The position numbers and the translations under genes were made by a program. From CALUTH01 sp964452495 (GTDB lineage: Bacteria; Cyanobacteriota; Vampirovibrionia; Gastranaerophilales; Gastranaerophilaceae): 15,326 nucleotides of DNA. The notes beneath the pieces were generated by a model. It was not told where the DNA came from. It did not search any database and saw only the letters and a program-made list of their open reading frames with translations. This document shows positions 4,825-12,190 of the stretch, one piece after another (the first letter of the stretch is position 1; each line of letters opens with the position of its first letter). The DNA is taken from assembly GCA_964452495.1 (NCBI GenBank), contig CAYVMC010000036.1, positions 1-15,326 on the forward strand, in the 5' to 3' direction.

Positions 4825-7437
4825 ATGTTAAAAGGGAATGAAATAAGAGATTTGTATCTTAGTTTTTTTAAAGATAAACACCAGCACACAATAGTAGAAA
4901 GCTCCAGTCTTGTGCCGGATAATCCTACGGTGCTGTTGACAACGGCTGGTATGCTTCAGTTTTTACCGATATTTCTGGGGATTGTTAAATCTCCATACAA
5001 CCCCGCACGTGCGGCATCCTGCCAGAAATGTGCAAGAGCCGGCGGCAAAGATTCTGATATCGAAAATGTGGGTAGAACTCCGCGGCATCATACATTCTTT
5101 GAAATGCTCGGGAATTTCTCCTTCGGTGATTATTATAAAAGAGAGGTTATTCCGTGGGCCTGGGATTTTGTGACTAATGTTCTTAAGCTCGATAAGGATA
5201 GACTCTGGATAACAATTTTTGAAACAGATGATGAAGCCTATGAAATCTGGCGAAGTGTTGGTATTCCCGCAGATAGAATTAAGCGTAAAGGCAAGAAGGA
5301 TAACTTCTGGGGGCCTCCGGGGGCATCAGGTTCCTGCGGACCTTGTTCCGAAATTCACTATGATTTGGGAGAAGAGTTTAAGTGTTCTCCGGATTGTGGT
5401 ATTGATACCTGCGAGTGTGACCGTTGGGTTGAAATATGGAACCTTGTATTTACAGAACTTTATCAGGATGAAGAAGGAAATCAGTCTCCCCTTGAAAGTA
5501 AAAATGTTGATACAGGCATGGGGCTTGAAAGGATTGCAATGGTTTGTCAGGGGGTTACCTCAACTTTTGAAACAGACTTGCTAAAACCAATTCTGGATAA
5601 GGTTTCCGAAATGTCGGGAATTCCTTATAAAAAATCTGAAAAAACAGATATTTCGCTCAGAATTATTACTGACCATGCAAGATGTGTTACTTTCCTTATT
5701 TCTGACGGGGTCATCCCCGGTAATGAAGGCAGAAGCTATGTGTTAAGAATGATTTTAAGACGTGCGCTGAGACATGGCAAAATCCTCGGCATGGATTTAC
5801 CGTTCTTGTATAAACTGGTCGATGTTGTTGTAGATAATTATGGAGAGGCTTATCCTGACCTGATTAAGAATAAGGCTAAAATTGTTGAAATAATTAAAAA
5901 AGAAGAAGAACGTTTTGCCAGAACGCTTGATAGAGGTTACAAGCTATTAGACGAGTTTATAACAAATAAGAAAGATATTGACGGAGAAAGTGCTTTTAAG
6001 CTTTATGATACCTATGGGTTTCCGTTTGAACTTACTAGAGAAATTGCGGCAGAAAACGGGTTAAATGTTTCAGTAGATGGCTTTTTGAAGGCAATGCAGG
6101 AACAAAAAGATCGCGCGAAAGCTGCAGCTCAAAAAATTAGTGTAACCGGTGATATGAAATATGCAAAAATTGAAAATGAAGTTGGTTCAACTGATTTTGT
6201 AGGGTATGAAAAGTATGAAGCTGATGCAAAAATCCTTGCAATGGTTGATGGTGACGGATTTGTTGATGTTGTTCTTGATACAACTCCATTTTACGCAGAA
6301 TCAGGAGGACAGGTTGGTGACAGCGGTATTATAGAAAGTGAAAACCTGAAACTTGAAGTTATTACAACATTTAAGGTAAATAAGCTTTTTGTTCACCGCT
6401 GTAAGCTTTTAAACGGAGAAATTACAATCGGTGAAAAAGTCCATGCTGTGATTGATTTGCCGCGTAGAAACCTTATAAAAGTCCACCACACATCAGCCCA
6501 CCTTTTGCAGGCTGCATTAATTAAGGTTGTTGGAAACGAGGTTAAACAAGCAGGTTCTCAGGTTGAAGAAAACCGCATGAGGTTTGACTTCAATCTCTCA
6601 AGAGCAATGACCCCGTCAGAAATTCAGCAGACCGAAGATTTGATTAACGAGTGGATTCTTGAACAACTCCCCTTAACTACAGAGGTTATGGATATTGAGG
6701 AGGCTAAACTTACCGGTGCAACAGCACTCTTCGGTGAAAAATACGACGAAAAAGTAAGGGTTGTATCAATTGGCAGCCAAAAGTCAGGATGTATCTCCAA
6801 GGAGTTTTGCGGCGGAACGCATGCTTCCAATACCGGAGATTTAAGATTGATTAAAATTCTCTCCGAAAGTGCAATCTCTGCAGGTGTCCGAAGAATAGAG
6901 GCAGTTGTTTCTTCCCCTGCATTAAATTACCTAAATGCAAAAGCAAAAGAAATTGATAAGCTTTCAGCAAGATTTAAGGTTCATTATGATGAAGTGGAAG
7001 CTAGAGTTGATAAACTTGCAGAAGAAAATAAAGAGCTTCAAAAGCAGCTTTTGGAGCTTAAAGAAGAAAATGCACGCAACAAATTTGCTGCGTTTATTAC
7101 ACGGGCAAAAGATATAGAAGGCGGTAAGCTTTTTATTACAAAAACAGAAATAAATGATGCAGACGCAATTAAGGCAGGGGCAGAGTATTTAGCATCAAAG
7201 CTTGGCGAAAGTATTATTATCCTTGTAAATAACAGGCTTGTGTTTGTAAGAGTGTCTGACGGCTTTGTGCAAAAAGGTATTAATGCAGGCAAGATTGTCG
7301 GCGATATTTCACGTGCGTGCGGGGCAAACGGCGGTGGACGTCCGAATATGGCACAGGGCGGTATTAAAGACTACTCTAATATAGATGCCGTTCTTGAAAA
7401 TGTTGAAGCTTCATTATTGTCTGTATCTTGTAAATAA
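4825..7437 (+). CDS. alaS: Alanine--tRNA ligase
   Basis: Cytoplasmic enzyme that charges tRNA-Ala and hydrolyses mischarged Ser- and Gly-tRNA. The 870-residue protein is full length. The class II catalytic core occupies about 1-250 (GRTPRHHTFFEMLGNFSFGD at 83-102, SGSCGPCSEIHYD at 168-180, DTGMGLERI at 229-237). An anticodon/acceptor-recognition region follows to about 440. The editing domain has its metal site as H555/H559 (HTSAH) and C662/H666 (CGGTH). A coiled coil and the C-Ala domain end with ACGANGGGRPNMAQGG. The catalytic domain has a four-cysteine insert at 187-198, seen in some Firmicutes-type enzymes. The start has GAGGG 6 bases upstream. A structured RNA with a terminator lies just before it, and a membrane-protein gene follows after 12 bases. 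Confidence 0.98.
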   Translation: MLKGNEIRDLYLSFFKDKHQHTIVESSSLVPDNPTVLLTTAGMLQFLPIFLGIVKSPYNPARAASCQKCARAGGKDSDIENVGRTPRHHTFFEMLGNFSFGDYYKREVIPWAWDFVTNVLKLDKDRLWITIFETDDEAYEIWRSVGIPADRIKRKGKKDNFWGPPGASGSCGPCSEIHYDLGEEFKCSPDCGIDTCECDRWVEIWNLVFTELYQDEEGNQSPLESKNVDTGMGLERIAMVCQGVTSTFETDLLKPILDKVSEMSGIPYKKSEKTDISLRIITDHARCVTFLISDGVIPGNEGRSYVLRMILRRALRHGKILGMDLPFLYKLVDVVVDNYGEAYPDLIKNKAKIVEIIKKEEERFARTLDRGYKLLDEFITNKKDIDGESAFKLYDTYGFPFELTREIAAENGLNVSVDGFLKAMQEQKDRAKAAAQKISVTGDMKYAKIENEVGSTDFVGYEKYEADAKILAMVDGDGFVDVVLDTTPFYAESGGQVGDSGIIESENLKLEVITTFKVNKLFVHRCKLLNGEITIGEKVHAVIDLPRRNLIKVHHTSAHLLQAALIKVVGNEVKQAGSQVEENRMRFDFNLSRAMTPSEIQQTEDLINEWILEQLPLTTEVMDIEEAKLTGATALFGEKYDEKVRVVSIGSQKSGCISKEFCGGTHASNTGDLRLIKILSESAISAGVRRIEAVVSSPALNYLNAKAKEIDKLSARFKVHYDEVEARVDKLAEENKELQKQLLELKEENARNKFAAFITRAKDIEGGKLFITKTEINDADAIKAGAEYLASKLGESIIILVNNRLVFVRVSDGFVQKGINAGKIVGDISRACGANGGGRPNMAQGGIKDYSNIDAVLENVEASLLSVSCK

Positions 7438-7449
7438 GATGGATTAGAT

Positions 7450-8154
7450 ATGTTGATACAAAAAATTAAACAAACAGCAGCAGATACGTTAAAGGTGCCA
7501 AGCCTTGTCTTTGCTGCTGTTTGTACTTTATTAATTCTTAGTGTAAAAATTATTTATACAACTTTTCCACCATCCTGGCTCCGGCTTGGTGTGTTAGTTT
7601 TTTTGTGTGTTATTTTATTTTTTATGCTTAATTCATATAGACTTTATTCGTTTGCTGCGGGTTTGAATTGTAAAAATATTTCTCCTGTTAATTTTATTAA
7701 AGAGAATATTTTACTTAATTTGTTTTATTGGGGGTATCTGGCTCTCATTTTGTTTATTGTTCTGTTGGAAGCTATTTTTGCAGCATTAATAAGAACCGAT
7801 TTGCTTTATTTCATTATTGCTGCTGTTTTTACTGCTATTTTATGTATAATGTTTTTCTTTACTTTTATTGCCGCAGCCGAATTTGAGTATGTTTTGGATG
7901 GTTATAATTGTAAAAAACTTTTTGCTTTTAAAAATATTGTATCAAAATATACTTCTGACAAACTTGCACGATTTACTTTCGTAACTTTTATAGAATTGGG
8001 CTTGTTTTATCTGCTTATTATTTCCTTACAAGCCTGTTCTAATATTTTTCTTAATATGTTGCTTGTCTACGCAATGTGTTGTTTAGTATTAATTTTGGTA
8101 AATATATTAGAAAAATATAAGATAACGGTGTATAAAAATAGTTACAAATCGTAA
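7450..8154 (+). CDS. Unrecognised multi-pass membrane protein, co-transcribed with alaS
   Basis: I do not recognise the family. The 234-residue protein has about six hydrophobic segments, near residues 18-36, 43-62, 86-110, 116-146, 182-200 and 203-221. A longer polar loop at about 146-178 (EYVLDGYNCKKLFAFKNIVS) holds a charged amphipathic stretch. There is no signal peptide and no catalytic or transporter motif that I can name. The overall pattern recalls small DUF-type membrane proteins with a central cytoplasmic loop. It starts 12 bases after alaS with a modest GGAT ribosome site, so it is probably read from the alaS transcript. No GC-rich terminator follows; the stop codon sits in an AT-only palindrome (8152-8168). 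Confidence 0.8.
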   Translation: MLIQKIKQTAADTLKVPSLVFAAVCTLLILSVKIIYTTFPPSWLRLGVLVFLCVILFFMLNSYRLYSFAAGLNCKNISPVNFIKENILLNLFYWGYLALILFIVLLEAIFAALIRTDLLYFIIAAVFTAILCIMFFFTFIAAAEFEYVLDGYNCKKLFAFKNIVSKYTSDKLARFTFVTFIELGLFYLLIISLQACSNIFLNMLLVYAMCCLVLILVNILEKYKITVYKNSYKS

Positions 8155-8168
8155 TATTTTAAATATTA
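8152..8168. repeat. AT-only palindrome over a stop codon
   Basis: TAATATTT-T-AAATATTA is a perfect 8+8 inverted repeat that begins at the stop codon of the membrane-protein gene. Without G/C pairs it is a poor terminator. Confidence 0.4.
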
Positions 8169-8327
8169 ACTTAAATTATCTCTTGTTGGCGAATTACTTA
8201 TATTTCTGTAATTTTATATGACATGTTTTGTAAAAAGGGTTTAGTATATATTTCATCTATAATCTCAATTATTACTCTGTATATCCTGTAAATAGACTAA
8301 ATCGTGTAATTTTTCTCTTTTTATTAC

Positions 8328-8347
8328 GTTACAAAAATTTGCGTAAC
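8328..8347. promoter_or_regulatory. Inverted repeat GTTAC-N10-GTAAC before the XRE gene, candidate operator
   Basis: GTTAC (8328-8332) and GTAAC (8343-8347) flank AAAAATTTGC, ending 29 bases before the XRE start. Small Cro/CI-type regulators commonly bind such repeats at their own promoter. The core GTTACAAAAATTTG resembles the palindrome at 3046-3060. Autoregulation is inference. Confidence 0.35.
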
Positions 8348-8376
8348 AGTCTATCCTTATAACTAAAGGAGGAGAG

Positions 8377-8694
8377 ATGAACGATATTAAAAAATTACTT
8401 GGGTTAAGAATTAAGGAACTAAGAAAAATGAAAAAGATGTCCCAGCAGGTTCTTGCTGAAAAAGCAAACATTGATCAGAGAAGTTTAAGCCATATAGAAT
8501 GCGGCGATAATTTTCCTTCAAAATCTTTGCTTGATTTAGCAAAAGCTCTGGATATTTCATTGCCTGATTTATTTGATTTTGACCACCACAGTATGTCTAC
8601 CAACGATATGATTGAGTATATCAAAGCAAATTTAATAAACCTTACTATAGAGGAAATACAGGTTATTTACAGATTAATAAAATCCTTTAGATAA
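8377..8694 (+). CDS. XRE-family (Cro/CI-type) transcriptional regulator
   Basis: DNA-binding regulator of 105 residues. The helix-turn-helix domain covers about residues 10-64: LRIKELRKMKKMSQQVLAEK, then NIDQRSLSHIECG as the recognition part and a closing KSLLDLAKALDISLPDLF. The C-terminal 40 residues (acidic linker DFDHHSMSTND, then two short helices) have no recognised ligand domain and may serve for dimerisation. The start has an almost perfect AAAGGAGG at 8365-8372, 4 bases before the ATG. It stands alone, with 222 bases upstream including the inverted repeat at 8328-8347, and converges on the gene at 8746-10050. No phage or toxin gene is adjacent, so its target is unknown. Confidence 0.92.
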   Translation: MNDIKKLLGLRIKELRKMKKMSQQVLAEKANIDQRSLSHIECGDNFPSKSLLDLAKALDISLPDLFDFDHHSMSTNDMIEYIKANLINLTIEEIQVIYRLIKSFR

Positions 8695-8745
8695 TTAAAA
8701 ATTCTGCTTGTATTTAACTATGTAGAGCTTTTAATTAATTTAATA

Positions 8746-10050
8746 TCAAACAATCATATTAGATTTCGTATATTGCGAGCATTCTATACGTTTTTTCAGA
8801 GCACCAGCCGGTTCAAAGTATGGTGTAACTGTCATTACTTTTGCCGCTATATCAGGAAAATAATAGATAAATCTCAATTCACTGTCAGTAAGCGGTTTTT
8901 GAGTATGTACATTAGCATAGCGGACAAGTTCAAGAATGTTTCTGGCTTCATGTTCATCCTGAAATCGGAGTTCAAGTTTATTATATACATTCCGGAAACC
9001 TTTTATGCCACCATACTCGCCGGTTGTAATCATTCTGCCTGTTTCAATAATTTCAGGTTCGCCTCTGCCAAGTTCCTCGTAATCGTAGAGTTCGTAATTT
9101 CTACGGTCTTTTAATGCTCCGTCAGCATGAATACCTGATTCATGTGCAAACGCATTATCACCGACGGCAGGCTGGTTTATAGGAATTGGCACTCCAAATG
9201 CATAAGATGTGTATTTTGCTAATTTCCAGGCTTTTGAGATATCTATTTTTTCATCAAGTTTATATTTTTTTCCGAAACCTGCAGATTTTAGGATAGCAAG
9301 TATGCAGGAAACCAGATCTGCATTACCTGCACGTTCGCCCAGTCCGTTAATAGCCGTATTAATATAAGCATCGACTCCGGCATCAATGGCAGCTTTAGCT
9401 CCCATAACGGAACAGGCTACACCCATACCCAAATCATTGTGGTAATGAAGTTCTATAGGCATCTGGGTTTCTTTTGCAATCTTAAAAATTCGGTCATACG
9501 CAGTAGATGGATCTTCATAGCCGAGAGTATCACAGTATCTGAATCTGTCTGCTCCGCATTTTTTCGCTTCCTGTGCATATTTAATTAAAAATTCAAGTTC
9601 GCTTCTTGATGCGTCTTCGGCATTTATACCTACAACTTCTGCACCTTTTGATTTGGCACATTCTATAGCATCACAGGTAAGTTTTATTATATCATTGTAT
9701 GTTTTTTTACCGCCGTATTTTCCTTCAATCATTTGTTTTGATGTTGATTGAGAAAGGTTGCAGTATTTAAGTTTCGGAACGTTTTTAAATGATTCTTCTA
9801 CGTCAGAAGAAATCGCCCGCATCCATCCGCTGAGTTTTGTGCGTGTAATAGCTTTTCTTTCTACCAATTCCAGATTTGCATTAAGATAGTTCAATTCGTG
9901 CTTTGTCGTTGGAAAACCAAATTCTGATTGTGTAATACCCATATTATCAAGCATGAGGTTAATAATGGTTTTTTCCAGTTTTGCAAGACCTAATCTTGAA
10001 GTTTGTACACCGTCCCTGTTTGTAACATCTAATATATAAATCGTTGCCAT
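8746..10050 (-). CDS. 2-isopropylmalate/homocitrate synthase-family acyltransferase (DRE-TIM)
   Basis: Claisen-condensation enzyme of the HMGL-like/DRE-TIM metallolyase superfamily, which joins acetyl-CoA to a 2-oxo acid. The TIM barrel fills residues 1 to about 285. It has the catalytic Arg and metal Asp in DVTNRDGVQ (R12, D13), metal histidines in HYHND (H202, H204), and the second signature GLGERAGN at 236-243. FAHESGIHADG (301-311) belongs to the subdomain after the barrel. At 434 residues it lacks the full C-terminal leucine-sensing domain of standard LeuA (about 510 residues), and the signature is NRDGVQ instead of the usual LRDGEQ. It therefore belongs to the homocitrate-synthase-like branch; leucine, citramalate and homocitrate pathways remain open. 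The start has AAAAGG 10 bases upstream. It lies 77 bases downstream of the transketolase half-gene. Confidence 0.88.
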   Translation of the reverse strand: MATIYILDVTNRDGVQTSRLGLAKLEKTIINLMLDNMGITQSEFGFPTTKHELNYLNANLELVERKAITRTKLSGWMRAISSDVEESFKNVPKLKYCNLSQSTSKQMIEGKYGGKKTYNDIIKLTCDAIECAKSKGAEVVGINAEDASRSELEFLIKYAQEAKKCGADRFRYCDTLGYEDPSTAYDRIFKIAKETQMPIELHYHNDLGMGVACSVMGAKAAIDAGVDAYINTAINGLGERAGNADLVSCILAILKSAGFGKKYKLDEKIDISKAWKLAKYTSYAFGVPIPINQPAVGDNAFAHESGIHADGALKDRRNYELYDYEELGRGEPEIIETGRMITTGEYGGIKGFRNVYNKLELRFQDEHEARNILELVRYANVHTQKPLTDSELRFIYYFPDIAAKVMTVTPYFEPAGALKKRIECSQYTKSNMIV

Positions 10051-10127
10051 TTATTTCTACCTTTTCCTTTATCTTATATTACTCTGCATTGTATTAATAT
10101 TATTTTGATATTCTCATATATTGTTGT

Positions 10128-10958
10128 CTACTCTGTGAGTTCTTTCATGGCTTTTTCATATTCTTCATCATTTGGTGCTTTACCGTGCCACTGTGCCTGA
10201 TTTTCCATAAACGATACACCTTTTCCTTTGATTGTATTTGCTATTATAGCATAAGGTTTTTTTGTCTGTTTACCGTCATTAATCGCATCATATATTTCCT
10301 GATAGTTATGTCCGTCTATAACGTTTACTTCCCACCCGAAACTTTTTAATTTTTCATCTAGCGGATTGAGTGCTGTAACGGTTTCTGTGGCACCGTCTAT
10401 TTGAAGTCCATTTCTGTCAATGATAACAATTATATTGTCGAGTTTTCTGTGTGTTCCTTGCATAAATGCTTCCCATACGGAACCCTCTTGTAATTCGCCG
10501 TCACCGAGGTATACAACGACATTGGCAGGATTGTTGTTAAGTTTAAGACCAAGAGCCATACCTATTCCCATTCCGAGTCCCTGTCCCAGAGAGCCTGTAG
10601 AAACCTCTATCCCCGGCAGGTATCCTTTTGACGGGTGTCCTTGTAATTTTGAGCCGGCTTGTCTAAAAGTTTTTAATAATTCCTTATTGAAGAATCCGCG
10701 TTCTGCAAGTACTGAATATAGCAATGCAGAAGCGTGTCCTTTTGAGAGGATAAACCGGTCACGGGTTTCATAGTTGTCTGACTTATCCCAATTGGGAGGG
10801 ATATTTAAAGAAAGATTGTATAAAACAGTGAGGATATCAACGCCGGATAAGGCTCCGCCTATATGACCTGATTTAGCAAGGTAAACGCAGGTTACTATAT
10901 CCCGCCTGACTTTCTTTGCAAAATCTTTTAAATTATTCAGTGTTTTGTCATCAAGCAT
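10128..10958 (-). CDS. Transketolase, N-terminal subunit
   Basis: Thiamine-diphosphate-binding half of a split transketolase, which moves two-carbon units in the non-oxidative pentose phosphate pathway. The 276-residue protein ends where split N-subunits normally end, so it is complete and not truncated. Motifs: SGHIGGALSG at 30-39, SKGHASALLY at 72-81, GHPSKGYLPGIEVSTGSLGQG at 107-127, and the ThDP/Mg motif GDGELQEG (152-159) through N183. The start is 3 bases after the wecG stop, with GGAG 8 bases upstream inside the end of wecG, so the two are co-transcribed. The usual partner gene for the C-terminal subunit is missing from the next position, which holds the synthase at 8746-10050. A functional enzyme needs that partner from elsewhere. 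Confidence 0.94.
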   Translation of the reverse strand: MLDDKTLNNLKDFAKKVRRDIVTCVYLAKSGHIGGALSGVDILTVLYNLSLNIPPNWDKSDNYETRDRFILSKGHASALLYSVLAERGFFNKELLKTFRQAGSKLQGHPSKGYLPGIEVSTGSLGQGLGMGIGMALGLKLNNNPANVVVYLGDGELQEGSVWEAFMQGTHRKLDNIIVIIDRNGLQIDGATETVTALNPLDEKLKSFGWEVNVIDGHNYQEIYDAINDGKQTKKPYAIIANTIKGKGVSFMENQAQWHGKAPNDEEYEKAMKELTE

Positions 10959-10961
10959 ATT

Positions 10962-11684
10962 TTATACTCCTAATTTTTTACCGATTACTCTGAACAAAAA
11001 TACAGGTATGGCAGGAAATATTCTTTTTATACGCTCAGGCTGGGTGATTACTCTGTAAAACCATTCTAAGCCTAGTTTCTGAAATATTACTGGAGCACGT
11101 TTTATTTCTCCTGCCCAAACATCAAAACTTCCGCCAATTCCTATTAACAAACCATTTTTTAAATATTTTTTTGCCCCCAGTATAAAGTATTCCTGTTTTG
11201 GTGAACCTAATGCAACAAGAACAAGTTTGGGTATAGTGTTTTGTAAATCTTTGTATATTTCCTCTTCATTTTCAAAAAAACCGTTGCGTGTATAAACAAT
11301 TTTTAAATCCGGCATATTTTTTTTAATGTTTTCAATTGTTTTTGTTAAAATTTCTTCATTTGTTCCGATAAGAGCAACGGGAATACTACTCTTTTCACAG
11401 TCAAGTAAAAGTTTGTATGCAAAATCAATTCCTGGAATACGGTTTATTTTGTGTCCGAGAATACCTGCGGCAACTTTTATACCTATACCGTCAGGGAGAA
11501 GAATATCTGCATCTTTTAGTAAGTTTGAAAATTCCGGATTTTTGAACGCATAATTAACCATTTCCGGATTAATTGTTACAATTTGTGCCGGACGGTTTCC
11601 TTCAATCAATCTCAATGCAGTATCTAGAGCTTCTTTAGGTGTTGTATCTGCAATATCATACTCAAACAATTTTACAGTTTTCAT
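10962..11684 (-). CDS. WecG/TagA/CpsF-family glycosyltransferase (GT26)
   Basis: Transfers N-acetylmannosamine or a related sugar onto a lipid-linked intermediate for cell-surface polysaccharide, at the inner face of the membrane. The 240-residue protein carries the family residues Thr37 (IVTINPEM) and Asp65 (LLPDGIG), RIPGIDF at 82-88, ALGSPKQEYF at 158-167, and GIGGSFDVWAGEIKRAPVIFQ followed by GLEWFYR (182-211). The basic, hydrophobic tail (from about 216) is the membrane-contact segment known in TagA. An upstream ATG at 11756 would add 24 residues but lies in the divergent gene's ribosome site, so the start at 11684 is chosen. That start has no ribosome site and a TATAAT box 6 bases upstream. 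It is first in a run with the transketolase half. Confidence 0.94.
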   Translation of the reverse strand: MKTVKLFEYDIADTTPKEALDTALRLIEGNRPAQIVTINPEMVNYAFKNPEFSNLLKDADILLPDGIGIKVAAGILGHKINRIPGIDFAYKLLLDCEKSSIPVALIGTNEEILTKTIENIKKNMPDLKIVYTRNGFFENEEEIYKDLQNTIPKLVLVALGSPKQEYFILGAKKYLKNGLLIGIGGSFDVWAGEIKRAPVIFQKLGLEWFYRVITQPERIKRIFPAIPVFLFRVIGKKLGV

Positions 11685-11690
11685 ACTTAA

Positions 11691-11696
11691 ATTATA
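11691..11696 (-). promoter_or_regulatory. -10 box of wecG-like gene, predicted leaderless
   Basis: On the minus strand TATAAT ends 6 bases before the ATG at 11684, the same spacing seen for the DUF4186 gene. The -35 is poor (AACTTA at about 11719-11714) and would lie inside the divergent promoter at 11698-11726, so the two promoters overlap. Confidence 0.45.
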
Positions 11697-11697
11697 C

Positions 11698-11726
11698 TTG
11701 AAAAATAAAAAATTAAGTTTTAAAAT
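11698..11726 (+). promoter_or_regulatory. Promoter of the small exported Ala/Lys-rich protein
   Basis: TTGAAA (11698-11703), 17-base spacer, TAAAAT (11721-11726); transcription from about 11733, just before AAAAAGGAGG at 11741-11750. Confidence 0.7.
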
Positions 11727-11758
11727 GTTGCGTAGGATAGAAAAAGGAGGGTTCATCT

Positions 11759-12043
11759 ATGAAAAAAATGTTAACAGCGTTATTTGCTTTATGTGTTGTA
11801 GGTTCAGCTGCTGTGTATGCGGCAGGCGGTACTACTTACACCGAACAATTTGTTAATAAAAAAGCAAATGAATTAGCAAAACCGGTTGCTGATAAAGAAA
11901 AAGAACTTAGTGCAAAACAAGCTGCAGCAGAAAAAGAACGTGCGGCAAAAGAAGCTGAGAAAGCTCAAAAAGCACAACAAGTTAATAAGGATGTTAATAA
12001 CTTGAAGAACTCTGTTGAGGCTTTTAATAAATATAAAAAATAG
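11759..12043 (+). CDS. Small exported Ala/Lys/Glu-rich coiled-coil protein
   Basis: I do not recognise a named family. The 94-residue precursor has a clear signal peptide (MKKMLTALFALCVVGSAAVYA, cleavage after about residue 21). The mature part is almost wholly charged helix (residues 32-80, repeated KEKE, AAAEKERAAKEAEKAQKAQQ-like pattern) ending in NSVEAFNKYKK. It is probably a periplasmic or envelope coiled coil, in size and composition like a shortened Skp-like or Lpp-like protein; that is inference. It has a perfect ribosome site (AAAAAGGAGG, 8 bases upstream), a good promoter and its own terminator, so it is likely well expressed and monocistronic. It is divergent from the glycosyltransferase gene. 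Confidence 0.85.
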   Translation: MKKMLTALFALCVVGSAAVYAAGGTTYTEQFVNKKANELAKPVADKEKELSAKQAAAEKERAAKEAEKAQKAQQVNKDVNNLKNSVEAFNKYKK

Positions 12044-12061
12044 TGGTGTAACTACTTAAAA

Positions 12062-12098
12062 TAAAAAATGCAGGAGATTTTTTATCTTCTGCATTTTT
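12062..12098. terminator. Bidirectional intrinsic terminator
   Basis: ATGCAGGAGAT (12068-12078) pairs with ATCTTCTGCAT (12084-12094), 11 pairs with one G-T wobble, around a T5 loop. T-run to the right (12095-12098) and A-run to the left (12062-12067) let it serve both the gene at 11759-12043 and the convergent gene ending at 12139. Confidence 0.85.
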
Positions 12099-12120
12099 AT
12101 TGTGGTTTTGTTAAAAATTA

Positions 12121-12190
12121 ATGGAACCATCTAGTGTTTTAAATACATTCAATATATTCAATGGAATTATCCGGTGTTTTAAATATATTT
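12121..12190. repeat. Direct repeat, two 30-base copies offset by 40 bases
   Basis: 12121-12150 and 12161-12190 match at 24 of 30 positions. The second copy encodes the C-terminal residues NIFKTPDNSI of the minus-strand gene. The first copy straddles its stop codon and, in another frame, would read NVFKTLDGSI. Confidence 0.7.
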
